Origin: Rickettsiaceae bacterium
GTDB lineage: Bacteria; Pseudomonadota; Alphaproteobacteria; Rickettsiales; Rickettsiaceae
DNA length: 5,381 nt
Assembly: GCA_021741285.1 (NCBI GenBank)
Contig: JAIOYD010000125.1
Location: 1-5,381 of the forward strand
Direction: 5' to 3'
A program made the translations under genes and the position numbers. The notes below the pieces were generated by a model, which saw only the letters and a list, made by a program, of their open reading frames with translations, had not been told where the DNA came from and made no database searches. Below, in pieces: positions 1 through 5,269 of the stretch (its first letter is position 1; each line of letters begins with the position of its first letter).

Positions 1-2
1 CT

Positions 3-92
3 GCAAAATGGACTATGCCAATTCAAAATTGGGGTGAAGCTATGGCTCATTTTTTGATAAAATTTGAAGATAGAATTCATAACAATATTTAG
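3..92 (+). CDS. IS256-family (mutator-type) transposase, C-terminal end only
   Basis: This frame is open from the window edge to a TAG stop and gives about 29 residues ending the protein. The segment KWTMPIQNWGEAMAHF followed by F-E-D-R-I matches the conserved C-terminus of IS256/mutator transposases, typically K-W-T-M-P-I-x-N-W followed by a helix ending in F-x-x-R. The DDE catalytic residues would lie upstream, outside the window, so activity cannot be judged. The enzyme cuts and joins the ends of its own element in a DDE reaction. The right end of the element should lie within the next 45 bases. It directly abuts a truncated L,D-transpeptidase on the opposite strand, so this copy probably disrupted that gene. 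Family assignment is confident; whether the copy is complete is unknown. Confidence 0.8.
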   Translation, partial: AKWTMPIQNWGEAMAHFLIKFEDRIHNNI

Positions 93-99
93 GGGCTTA

Positions 100-134
100 T
101 GTATGAATTTACACAATTGGATGGAAAGTCCCTT
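100..134. repeat. Probable right terminal inverted repeat of the IS256-family element
   Basis: Just after the transposase stop, the minus strand reads GGGACTTTCCATCCAATTGT and then GTAAA. This resembles the usual outer end of IS256-family elements (G-A-C-T-x-T-C-C-A, then A-A-T-T-x-T-G-T-G-T-A-A-like). The left repeat is outside the window, so the inverted-repeat relation and any 8-9 bp target duplication cannot be confirmed. The exact tip may be anywhere from about 115 to 134. The G-T-F codons of the neighbouring fragment fall in the same bases, so some of them may be gene rather than element. Confidence 0.45.
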
Positions 135-300
135 TGGTTGAACTAGGAATGCCAAAGCAGCAGTTAAATCTCAGTACTTTTATCATTTTTTCTTCTTCAA
201 ATATTTTATAAACTAATTGATGTTGTAAATTAATTATAATCAAACGCTTACCTTTTAAATCACTAGATAATTGTTTACTATGTGAAGGTATTAGATTCAT
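109..300 (-). pseudogene. L,D-transpeptidase (YkuD domain) fragment, 3' end removed by an IS
   Basis: The 63-residue frame resembles the first third of a YkuD domain. KRLIIINLQHQLVYKIFEEE fits the opening strands (I-x-V-x-L-x-x-Q-x-L-Y, then an acidic-basic turn). C-C-F-G-I-P-S-S-T-K-G-T-F at residues 47-59 fits the G-x-P-x-x-T-x-x-G-T-F turn. Intact enzymes form 3-3 cross-links in peptidoglycan using a cysteine in an H-G-T...S-x-G-C-x-R motif. That motif would lie beyond the break and is absent, so the product cannot be active. The frame stops within the putative IS256 end, which supports insertional truncation. The ATG at 300 has a purine-rich stretch (around 305-316) upstream. Only about 16 residues precede the domain and no signal peptide is visible, so a cytoplasmic or unusual family member is possible. 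Recognition rests on a short stretch and is moderate. Confidence 0.55.
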
Positions 301-375
301 TATTATTTTTCTTTCTCTTAATCTTTGTTTATCTGTAATTAGATCTTGCTATCAAGAGAAATCTATGCGAAAGTA

Positions 376-404
376 TTGCTAATATTTAATACATTATATA
401 AAAT
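376..404 (+). promoter_or_regulatory. Candidate sigma-70 promoter for the SpoT-type hydrolase
   Basis: TTGCTA at 376-381 (4 of 6 to the -35 consensus) is separated by 17 bases from TAAAAT at 399-404 (5 of 6 to the -10). Predicted transcription would begin near 411, only a few bases before the ATG at 416. That would give a nearly leaderless message, which fits the absence of a Shine-Dalgarno motif. The background is very AT-rich, so chance matches are frequent. Confidence 0.4.
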
Positions 405-415
405 AAATTACGCTA

Positions 416-1090
416 ATGTCTAAATTATATTCTCCTGACTGTTTCTATTCTCTGCGATTATTAGATAAATTAAAACGCATAGATATTGAAAAAAATACTG
501 GTCTTGATTTTATTATAATTGAGAAGGCTATATCGTTTGCTAAAAAATACCATGATGGTCAGATGAGACAAACAGGTGATCCTTTTTATTCACATCCTTT
601 AGAAGTAGCTTATATGGTATCAGATTACCTACCTAAGACTAATGTTATAGTAGCAAGCATATTGCATGATGTAGTTGAGGATACTGAAGTTACAGTTAGT
701 ATGATAGTAGATAATTTTAGCTGGAGAATAGCTGAAATGGTTGATAGATTGACTCGTGATAGACCAGATGGTATAAAGCTTAGCGTGGCTACAATTTTGA
801 ATAGTTCTTATCAAGCAAAGGATAAAGAAGTTATGTTAATAAAGCTATTTGATAGATTGCATAATATACAGACTTTAGGAGTGAAAACTCCTGAAAAAAC
901 AAAGAAAATAGTAAATGAGACTTTGATAACCTTTATAACCCTCTCGATGCATCTTGGTTTATTAGAAGTAGAACAAAAGTTATTAAATAGCTGTATGTAT
1001 TATACAGCTAAAAACAAAGAGGAGTTACAAAAAGAAGATCCAATATTTTCTTTTAATAATAATTCCCCGCTTCTATCTCTAGTCTCTTAA
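416..1090 (+). CDS. Hydrolase-only SpoT-like (p)ppGpp phosphohydrolase (HD domain)
   Basis: This 224-residue protein is the N-terminal HD hydrolase domain of RelA/SpoT enzymes without the rest. Landmarks are Y-H-D-G-Q-M-R at 45-51, S-H-P at 59-61 (metal ligand H60), the H84-D85 pair in I-L-H-D-V-V-E-D-T with E88-D89, and F-D-R-L-H-N at 145-150 (D146, N150). All Mn-binding and catalytic positions I expect are present, so hydrolysis of (p)ppGpp to GDP/GTP plus pyrophosphate is likely. The synthetase, TGS and ACT domains of full SpoT (about 700 residues) are absent, so it cannot make alarmone. The ATG at 416 is the only ATG after an in-frame stop at 404 and has no Shine-Dalgarno. The gene converges on the MFS transporter and overlaps it by 38 bases. 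Split or stand-alone spoT genes are common in Rickettsiales and in their integrated conjugative elements; the cytoplasmic alarmone-clearing role is inferred from the family. Confidence 0.87.
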   Translation: MSKLYSPDCFYSLRLLDKLKRIDIEKNTGLDFIIIEKAISFAKKYHDGQMRQTGDPFYSHPLEVAYMVSDYLPKTNVIVASILHDVVEDTEVTVSMIVDNFSWRIAEMVDRLTRDRPDGIKLSVATILNSSYQAKDKEVMLIKLFDRLHNIQTLGVKTPEKTKKIVNETLITFITLSMHLGLLEVEQKLLNSCMYYTAKNKEELQKEDPIFSFNNNSPLLSLVS

Positions 1091-2351
1091 AGTGATACAC
1101 TCCAAAAGCAAACCCAATAGACATAGGAATAATTAGTATAATAATACCCCAATGACCAAAATATTCTGTTAAATAAACAAGTCCAAAAGCTGTTATCACA
1201 TGCATTGCAGCTCTTGATATAGCATATATAAGACTACCACAAGTAAAACGTTTAAAAACGGGGATATGAGTATAAAAAACTGGAGTAGCTGGATTGGTAC
1301 TAAGAACAAATAATACAAAGAATGATTGAATAAAAAATAACTGCAAAGGATCATTTATATGATTCAATAAATAAGGAGTAATAAGTGCAAAAGGACAAAA
1401 TATCCATATTTTAAACTGAAGTATTTTTAAAGGGTGTATCTTGTAGCATAAAAAAGTTATAGCAATATAACCTAGTAATGCGATCATAGAAACGTTAAAG
1501 TTCTGATGTATTACTTGATCAGCAGTAAATCCAAAACCTAGTTTTAAAAAATTACCACAATAAATATATGTGAAATAAAAACATATAGGCCATCCACATT
1601 GAATTAAAAGAAGAGAAAGAAGTGTCATTTTATTGGCTTTTTCTTTATAGTGGTAATCATCTTCCAATACTGTAGACTTTAATTGATTTTTCTCTAGAGA
1701 AAGTTTAATTCTACGTTTTGCATCTGCAAAATCTATAGTTTCTCGTAATGTTGTTCTAGCAACTGCTCCAATTAGCGCAATACAAGCGCCTGCCCAAAAA
1801 GCCATTCTCCAATTAAATCCATAACTAGTAACAATAGAAGCTAAGCCTAAGGCGGTAGTTCCACCTAGAATAGAAGCAACAGCAATTAGCATTACAGTTG
1901 GATATTGTAATGGTGGTTTGATAACTTCCGTTAAATAAATTTCAGCCCCTACTATTTCCCCCATTGATGACATCCCTTGAAAAAGACGGCACATAGTGAT
2001 TAACCAAGTAGCAGTAATACCTATTTCAGCATAAGTAGGAAGATTAGCCATGATAAGGCAAGAAATAGACATAAAGAAAGTGGTAATTACTATCGTTGCT
2101 TTCCTACCAATATTATCACCAATATAACCAAAAATTAATGCTCCAAAAGGTCTGAATACAAAAATTGAGCAAAAAGCAAATGCTGAAAGTAAAGAATCAG
2201 TAAAAGGGTCAGTTTTTGGAAAAAATAATTCATTAAGCAACACTGCCATATGAACATAAAGCATAAGATCAAAATACTCTAAAAATGTGCCAATAGATAA
2301 TAAGCCGACTGCTTCTTTCTGCGCTCTGTTCAGACTATGAGATTCTACCAT
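1053..2351 (-). CDS. ProP-like MFS transporter (metabolite:H+ symporter family)
   Basis: This is a complete 432-residue integral inner-membrane protein with about 12 predicted hydrophobic helices. It carries hallmarks of the MHS/ProP group: G-T-F-L-E-Y-F-D at 21-28 (family G-N-F-L-E-W-Y-D-F), R-P-F-G-A at 67-71, the cytoplasmic loop 2-3 motif A G-Y-I-G-D-N-I-G-R-K at 75-84, C-R-L-F-Q-G at 121-126 and W-R-M-A-F-W at 181-186. A charged central loop (about 205-245) divides the two six-helix halves. Relatives import proline/betaine, citrate, ketoglutarate or similar solutes with protons; the substrate cannot be told from sequence. Rickettsiales carry many ProP paralogues, thought to draw on host cytosol. 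Length is normal for the family and no frameshift is seen. Its 3' end overlaps the spoT-like gene in antisense, so the two messages could interfere. The start at 2351 has only a weak ribosome site. Confidence 0.9.
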   Translation of the reverse strand: MVESHSLNRAQKEAVGLLSIGTFLEYFDLMLYVHMAVLLNELFFPKTDPFTDSLLSAFAFCSIFVFRPFGALIFGYIGDNIGRKATIVITTFFMSISCLIMANLPTYAEIGITATWLITMCRLFQGMSSMGEIVGAEIYLTEVIKPPLQYPTVMLIAVASILGGTTALGLASIVTSYGFNWRMAFWAGACIALIGAVARTTLRETIDFADAKRRIKLSLEKNQLKSTVLEDDYHYKEKANKMTLLSLLLIQCGWPICFYFTYIYCGNFLKLGFGFTADQVIHQNFNVSMIALLGYIAITFLCYKIHPLKILQFKIWIFCPFALITPYLLNHINDPLQLFFIQSFFVLFVLSTNPATPVFYTHIPVFKRFTCGSLIYAISRAAMHVITAFGLVYLTEYFGHWGIIILIIPMSIGFAFGVYHFKRLEIEAGNYY

Positions 2352-2372
2352 ACTTAAGTTTACTAATTTTTT

Positions 2373-2402
2373 ACTATAAAATTAGTTTATATGATTAGGC
2401 AA
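2373..2402 (-). promoter_or_regulatory. Candidate sigma-70 promoter for the MFS transporter
   Basis: On the minus strand, TTGCCT (2402-2397, 4 of 6 to -35) is followed after 18 bases by TATAGT (2378-2373, 5 of 6 to -10). Transcription would start near 2366, giving a leader of about 15 nt before the ATG at 2351. TATAAA a few bases upstream is an alternative -10. The AT-rich context makes this tentative. Confidence 0.35.
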
Positions 2403-2564
2403 CAATAATATAGAATTATTTAATAAAACTATATTTATTGACTTGCTTACGTTCATATTTGTCAATGTGGAGCTAGTAACATATTTCTTCCAATACTTCA
2501 TTAATTTGGTTGTTGGCATTTTTTTATCAGCTAAAACATTAATGATCTCGTCAAACATCAGCAC
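2382..2564 (-). other. Unassigned open stretch in decayed intergenic DNA
   Basis: A 60-codon minus-strand frame begins at a GTG and contains L-M-F-D-E-I-I-N-V-L-A-D-K-K-M, then a lysine/tyrosine-rich stretch K-L-M-K-Y-W-K-K-Y. I do not recognise a family. A TGA lies about seven codons upstream of the GTG, there is no good ribosome site, and the 3' part covers the likely transporter promoter. It may be a remnant of a larger gene or a chance opening. I list it only because the stretch between the transporter and the Rpn gene is about 450 bases without an intact gene. Confidence 0.15.
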
Positions 2565-2762
2565 AGAAAGAAAAAATACTCAGGAAAGAGTATATCTATG
2601 CTCTGTCTTCTTTATTACAGGTAGTCGAATGACCATGGACACAGCATAGCGCAAAAGTGGCAGCTTATTTCAGAAATGCAAAATATCCGCTATTTTGTAG
2701 AGAAATCTGTGTACTTATTAACTCAATCAGAGCATTTTAAACAACAAATAGTAAATGCCTAA
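2535..2762 (+). pseudogene. Decayed reading frame with a P-loop-like motif, perhaps a type I restriction HsdR remnant
   Basis: A single plus-strand frame runs from 2535 to a TAA at 2760-2762 and is interrupted only by a TAG at 2622-2624. Before the TAG it reads K-K-Y-S-G-K-S-I-S-M-L-C-L-L. This resembles the Walker A segment of type I restriction HsdR subunits (W-H-x-x-G-S-G-K-S-x-x-M), with the first glycines lost. After the TAG it reads I-A-Q-K-W-Q-L-I-S-E-M-Q followed by a helix-like stretch R-Y-F-V-E-K-S-V-Y-L-L, ending in Q-Q-I-V-N-A. The second half looks like real protein but I cannot assign it. No start codon with a ribosome site is present. It is most likely a relic of a larger coding gene; the HsdR idea is weak because it rests on about ten residues. 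Confidence 0.25.
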
Positions 2763-2800
2763 AGGATAGTCAGTAACATTCCTAAACTAATATAAAACAA

Positions 2801-3667
2801 TCAATCTTTAAGCTTTTCAATTTCTTCAATCGATAAGCCAGTCGAATCAGCAACTAAATTGATCGCCAATCCAGCTTTAAGTAAGTTTTTTGCAATAACT
2901 AAGGCTTTTTTTTCTTCGCCTCTAGCTTCAGCAGCTTGCAATTCATCTCTATCGGTATAAAGCTTCTTTTGGTAATAGGAGTAATTAACTCTTTCTTCGG
3001 GGGTCATCTTTAGGATATTCAGCTTTTCTGCTACTTGAGCCATATAAGGGGAGTGATAGTTTGGTGGTACTTCGTCATATTTCATGACATGTAGCCAGTC
3101 ATCTATTTCTCTCTCTAAACGATCATTAAAGAGTGGAATTGATATATAAAAATATTCTGGCAAGATATCGGTAGCATCAAAGACTTCACCAGTCTCCTGA
3201 TTCTTAATGTGGACGCTTAATTTTTCGTTAGTCTCTATTTCATGAATAATGGTTTTACCGTGGTAAATAGCTCCATTACCATTACCTATAGGAAAATAGA
3301 GTAGGGATATATGAAATATCTTGATTATTTGAGTATAATCTTCTCTTTGGGCTAGATTATCGACTATAAGCCTTGAAGTATTAAAGCAAGCCTTATGAAT
3401 AAAATAATCTTTTACATTACGCTCAATCTCAATAATGTATTTATGGTGATCTTCATCTTCCACAATTAAATCAGCAAGACTTCTTTTACTTTTACTATCT
3501 TCTTTATTACTCTCGGTCTCAAGTAGAGCTACTATTTTAACATCCTTATAGCCCTTGGTCTTAAGTAGAGCTGAAATAAAACCTTCTACTATTGAGTAAT
3601 CACCTTTATCCTTTAGAAGATACTTGATGGCATAATCAAAGCTGACTAGCGACTTGTCGTTATTCAT
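2801..3667 (-). CDS. Rpn-family recombination-promoting nuclease / PD-(D/E)XK 'transposase'
   Basis: This complete 288-residue protein belongs to the Rpn (YhgA-like, PD-(D/E)XK) family. The N-terminus F-D-Y-A-I-K-Y-L-L-K-D (10-20) is the family's opening. S-L-A-D-L-I-V-E-D-E-D (63-73) supplies the conserved aspartate D66, and Y-I-I-E-I-E-R (77-83) the E-x-(Q/E) pair E80 and E82. The Q usual at the last position appears to be E here. Residues 121-210 form the conserved second half (L-Y-F-P-I-G, I-P-L-F-N). The tail (about 240-288) is an Ala/Glu/Lys-rich helix ending in G-L-S-I-E-E-I-E-K-L-K-D, typical of the family. E. coli Rpn proteins are Mg/Ca-dependent DNA endonucleases that raise RecA-independent recombination; other members are implicated in phage defence. 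These genes are abundant in Rickettsia and are often called transposases, although mobility is not shown. The gene is intact and monocistronic between decayed regions. Confidence 0.9.
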   Translation of the reverse strand: MNNDKSLVSFDYAIKYLLKDKGDYSIVEGFISALLKTKGYKDVKIVALLETESNKEDSKSKRSLADLIVEDEDHHKYIIEIERNVKDYFIHKACFNTSRLIVDNLAQREDYTQIIKIFHISLLYFPIGNGNGAIYHGKTIIHEIETNEKLSVHIKNQETGEVFDATDILPEYFYISIPLFNDRLEREIDDWLHVMKYDEVPPNYHSPYMAQVAEKLNILKMTPEERVNYSYYQKKLYTDRDELQAAEARGEEKKALVIAKNLLKAGLAINLVADSTGLSIEEIEKLKD

Positions 3668-3716
3668 AATAATTCTTTGTTGTTTATTTTTATTATCTTA
3701 GTATTACTTAAGCACG

Positions 3717-3746
3717 ATAATAGCATAAATTACTAAAAAAAGCTAA
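3717..3746 (-). promoter_or_regulatory. Extended -10 promoter for the Rpn-family gene
   Basis: The minus strand reads TGCTATTAT (3725-3717), an extended -10: TG, one base, then TATTAT (5 of 6). The -35 is poor; TTAGCT, 18 bases upstream, is the best candidate. An extended -10 can compensate for that. Transcription would begin near 3710, leaving a leader of about 43 nt before the ATG at 3667. A run of seven T in the spacer is notable but may only reflect base composition. Confidence 0.45.
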
Positions 3747-3857
3747 AAAATCTAAAATTTAGTTGACTCTAGGGTAAATTTATATTGATTTACTAGCTAT
3801 AAGCCGAATACATGACTGCATTTGCTTTTTTTGCTGTTGATGTTATTTTTTCTTGCA

Positions 3858-4281
3858 TCATCGGGTAGATCCATACATGTCAATAACAGCACAATGACCT
3901 TTGTAGAAGAAATTGTATTTGTATGCAATATATTCCAGTTTGTGGCTTGAGATTCGCTCGATCTTCCAATCAATATCATATATTGAACAACCCCAAGCTT
4001 TAGGTGGGGTAGAAGGAAAAGTTATCTCAAAGAAAGTTCGATCAAACTGAGCATTGTGAGCAATGATTATGTCTACATACTTTAGATAAGAAGCTACTTC
4101 ATTTTCATTTATCTGCTGACCTTTCACCATATCATCAGTAATACTTGTTAGTTTAGTAATTGCTTGCGGAATTAGTCTGTTTGGATTGATATCCACTGAA
4201 TTCATCTAATAGCTGAAAAATACGCCCATCTTCAGTATATTCAAACTTCACCATGCCTAGTTCTTGTATCTTGATATTGTC
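3858..4281 (-). pseudogene. DEDDh 3'-5' exonuclease (DnaQ/epsilon-like) pseudogene, N-terminus lost
   Basis: Two frames together spell most of a DnaQ-like exonuclease. Upstream (about 4281-4188) reads I-Q-E-L-G-M-V-K-F-E-Y-T-E-D-G-R-I-F, then L-L-D-E-F-S-G-Y-Q. The next frame continues N-P-N-R-L-I-P-Q, then I-T-K-L-T-S-I-T-D-D-M-V, the Exo II motif A-H-N-A-Q-F-D, and Exo III as H-C-A-V-I-D (family H-R-A-x-x-D). One missing base in the codons between Y-Q and P-N-R, around 4184-4190, restores continuity. The ATG at 4205 is therefore an artefact of the shift, not a true start. Exo I (D-T-E-T-T-G), which supplies catalytic D and E, is absent because homology ends near 4265-4281, where the IS110 element seems to begin. 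The C-terminus stops soon after Exo III. Without Exo I the product cannot be a working proofreading-type nuclease. It appears to be a stand-alone exonuclease paralogue. Confidence 0.8.
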
Positions 4282-4288
4282 TTTAGTT

Positions 4289-4294
4289 TATAAC
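4289..4294 (+). promoter_or_regulatory. Possible -10 element for the IS110 leader RNA
   Basis: TATAAC (5 of 6 to the -10 consensus) would set a start near 4301, two bases before the first hairpin of the structured leader. No good -35 lies 16-18 bases upstream. In IS110 elements the bridge-RNA promoter can be assembled when the right and left ends join in the excised circle, the right end giving the -35. A lone -10 in the left end would fit that, but the assignment is inference. Confidence 0.3.
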
Positions 4295-4302
4295 TATGAG
4301 AC

Positions 4303-4467
4303 ACTTGAGGGCACTCAAGTAGAAGACTAGCAGACTGTCCTAATTCTGAGGACTATGATCCTGTATGATAGATAAGTAACTAGTCTTCAAATACTCATTA
4401 AAGATCAGACGGTATCTGAGGTCTTGAAGTTCATATTAATGAACCTGTATTCACAAGGTTGATCTTT
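4303..4467 (+). ncRNA. Candidate IS110 bridge RNA (structured left-end leader)
   Basis: This segment lies in the non-coding leader directly upstream of an IS110-family transposase start, where bridge RNAs of this family are encoded. Its structure, read by eye, comes in three parts. First is a 5' hairpin with a perfect 7-bp stem (4303-4309 with 4314-4320, loop GGCA). Second is a perfect 9-bp stem (4322-4330 with 4380-4388) enclosing an inner 5-bp hairpin (4337-4341 with 4349-4353) and unpaired flanks. Third is a perfect 8-bp stem (4400-4407 with 4460-4467) enclosing a 6-bp hairpin (4429-4434 with 4439-4444). This matches the known order: 5' stem-loop, target-binding loop, donor-binding loop. 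The length of about 165 nt is close to the 177 nt of IS621. An alternative pairing, TCAGA/TCTGA at 4405-4419, competes with the third stem. The guide pairings were not verified. Confidence 0.55.
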
Positions 4468-4503
4468 GGGTATCCTACTTATTATTAACACAAAAGGTCA
4501 CTT

Positions 4504-4593
4504 ATGAGCAACATTATTTTAGGAGTAGATATTTCCAAATTAACATTTGACGTAGCTTTATTAAATGATAATAAAGTAAAAACCAAAAAGTAG
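4504..4593 (+). pseudogene. IS110-family transposase, N-terminal fragment (premature stop)
   Basis: The ATG at 4504 follows AAAAGG (4492-4497) at good spacing. The 29 codons read M-S-N-I-I-L-G-V-D-I-S-K, then T-F-D-V-A-L. This is the RuvC-like opening of IS110/IS1111 transposases, with the first acidic residue of the DEDD tetrad as D9. A TAG follows at 4591. Weak traces continue to about 4735 in shifted frames (for example G-K-L, then R-K-L-C-L-L-K around 4690-4720, recalling the E-A-T-G-x-Y-G-x-x-L-C segment) but are not secure. Full enzymes are about 300-400 residues and carry out RNA-guided recombination through a C-terminal serine, so this copy cannot act by itself. A related intact enzyme elsewhere in the genome could in principle still use its leader RNA. 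Confidence 0.75.
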
Positions 4594-4749
4594 CTGAAGA
4601 AAAACAAGGTTTATTTAGATCATTCCTATAAATTAGCAAAGTCGTTCGGTTAATGAGTTGGTATGCGAAGAAAGTTAATGTTAATCTGTAGGAAAACTAC
4701 AGAGGAAGCTATGTTTACTAAAAATGATAAAGAAATAAAACCGCAAAAA

Positions 4750-4880
4750 TGGGCGTTCTTCCAGGGCGCTAGGCAAAGCTGCCCGTATCTTGCAGGTGAA
4801 AATCCTGTCGTAGATAGGTTGATCAGGAGCACTTAATCAAGACTGTCCAGAGTGCCCTTGCTACGCTTGCAAAGGTGATA
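4750..4880 (+). ncRNA. Group II intron-like fragment (5' domain I region), degenerate
   Basis: The stretch starting GGGCG, followed by CCAGGGCGCTAGGC and then GCCCGTATCTTGCAGG, TGAAAATCCTGTCG, resembles the 5' part of bacterial group II introns. In particular, the CAGG-tgaaaat-CCTG hairpin (4793-4807) corresponds to the conserved G-U-G-A-A-A-G-U loop of domain I. A second phrase GGTGAAAGTTGG at about 5009-5020 could belong to the same intron, so it may extend towards 5050. The 5' G-U-G-Y-G consensus is not intact, and I see neither domain V nor a reverse transcriptase. It is higher in GC than its surroundings and sits in the decayed tail of the IS110 copy. Recognition is from memory of family patterns and is moderate at best. 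Confidence 0.4.
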
Positions 4881-5248
4881 GCTTCAAGATAGATAATCAT
4901 ACATGTAATGGTATATAGGTTACTTCTTACAACTGGAATTTTGAAGAGCATATTGATGAAAATGATTCAAAACAAAAAAGATCTAGCAAAAATGTATGAG
5001 TTGGGAATGGTGAAAGTTGGGTTATGGAATTAAGTACTGACCAATTAAGAGATTTAGTTAGACAATTCATGATAATTTTTATGTTCTGTTCTTTTGCCTC
5101 TACTTTTTAATGGACTCTGTTCACAAGGGTCTTGCTACGTTTGAAAAAGGTGACCTAGCATCAGAAGCACCTTGAGATGTTAAAAGATATGGGTGGACCT
5201 AGTTTATAGCTAGTGTGTAGTGTAGATATTTAAGTAGCAAATTAATAA
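4881..5248. other. Unassigned mobile-element debris
   Basis: No intact gene is visible here. Short open pieces occur on the plus strand: one with Y-N-W-N-F-E-E-H-I-D-E-N (about 4929-4978), and one with M-E-L-S-T-D-Q-L-R-D-L-V-R-Q-F (about 5025-5109). Both end quickly and neither is recognised. The motif CTTGCTACG at 4857-4865 recurs at 5131-5139 with partial similarity beyond it. The stretch may be the remainder of the group II-like intron plus the right side of the IS110 copy. Confidence 0.3.
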
Positions 5249-5266
5249 TAGACCTCTTGCATAACC
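5249..5266. repeat. Terminal inverted repeat of an IS5-family element (transposase 3' side)
   Basis: The sequence TAGACCTCTTGCATAACC lies just outside the stop of the transposase fragment and resembles IS5/IS1031-group ends (G-A-G-A-C-C-T-T-T-G-C-A). The partner repeat is beyond the right edge, so the exact tip and target duplication are unverified. Confidence 0.5.
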
Positions 5267-5269
5267 TCT

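Noticed and set aside
629..814. Minus-strand open frame inside the hydrolase gene
   Set aside because: It lies wholly antisense to a well-conserved HD domain and shows no family resemblance or start context.
2443..2649. Plus-strand 68-codon frame with a hydrophobic N-terminus
   Set aside because: It overlaps better-supported remnants in other frames. The apparent membrane segment follows from T-rich sequence and no ribosome site precedes it.
3749..3761. Palindrome CTAAAATTTAG as a terminator or operator
   Set aside because: It has no loop and no T-tract in the right place, and such short AT palindromes are expected by chance here.
3797..3979. Minus-strand 60-codon frame next to the exonuclease
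   Set aside because: It is a shifted frame over the Exo III end of the pseudogene. Its tail M-D-L-P-D-D-A-R-K has no clear match to the family's C-terminus.
4303..4467. A riboswitch or attenuator controlling the downstream gene
   Set aside because: No terminator with a U-tract follows the stems, and the downstream frame is a dead transposase. A bridge RNA explains position, length and stem order better.
4650..4832. Minus-strand 60-codon frame across the IS110/group II boundary
   Set aside because: It is antisense to the IS110 traces and the intron-like RNA block, with no recognisable domain.
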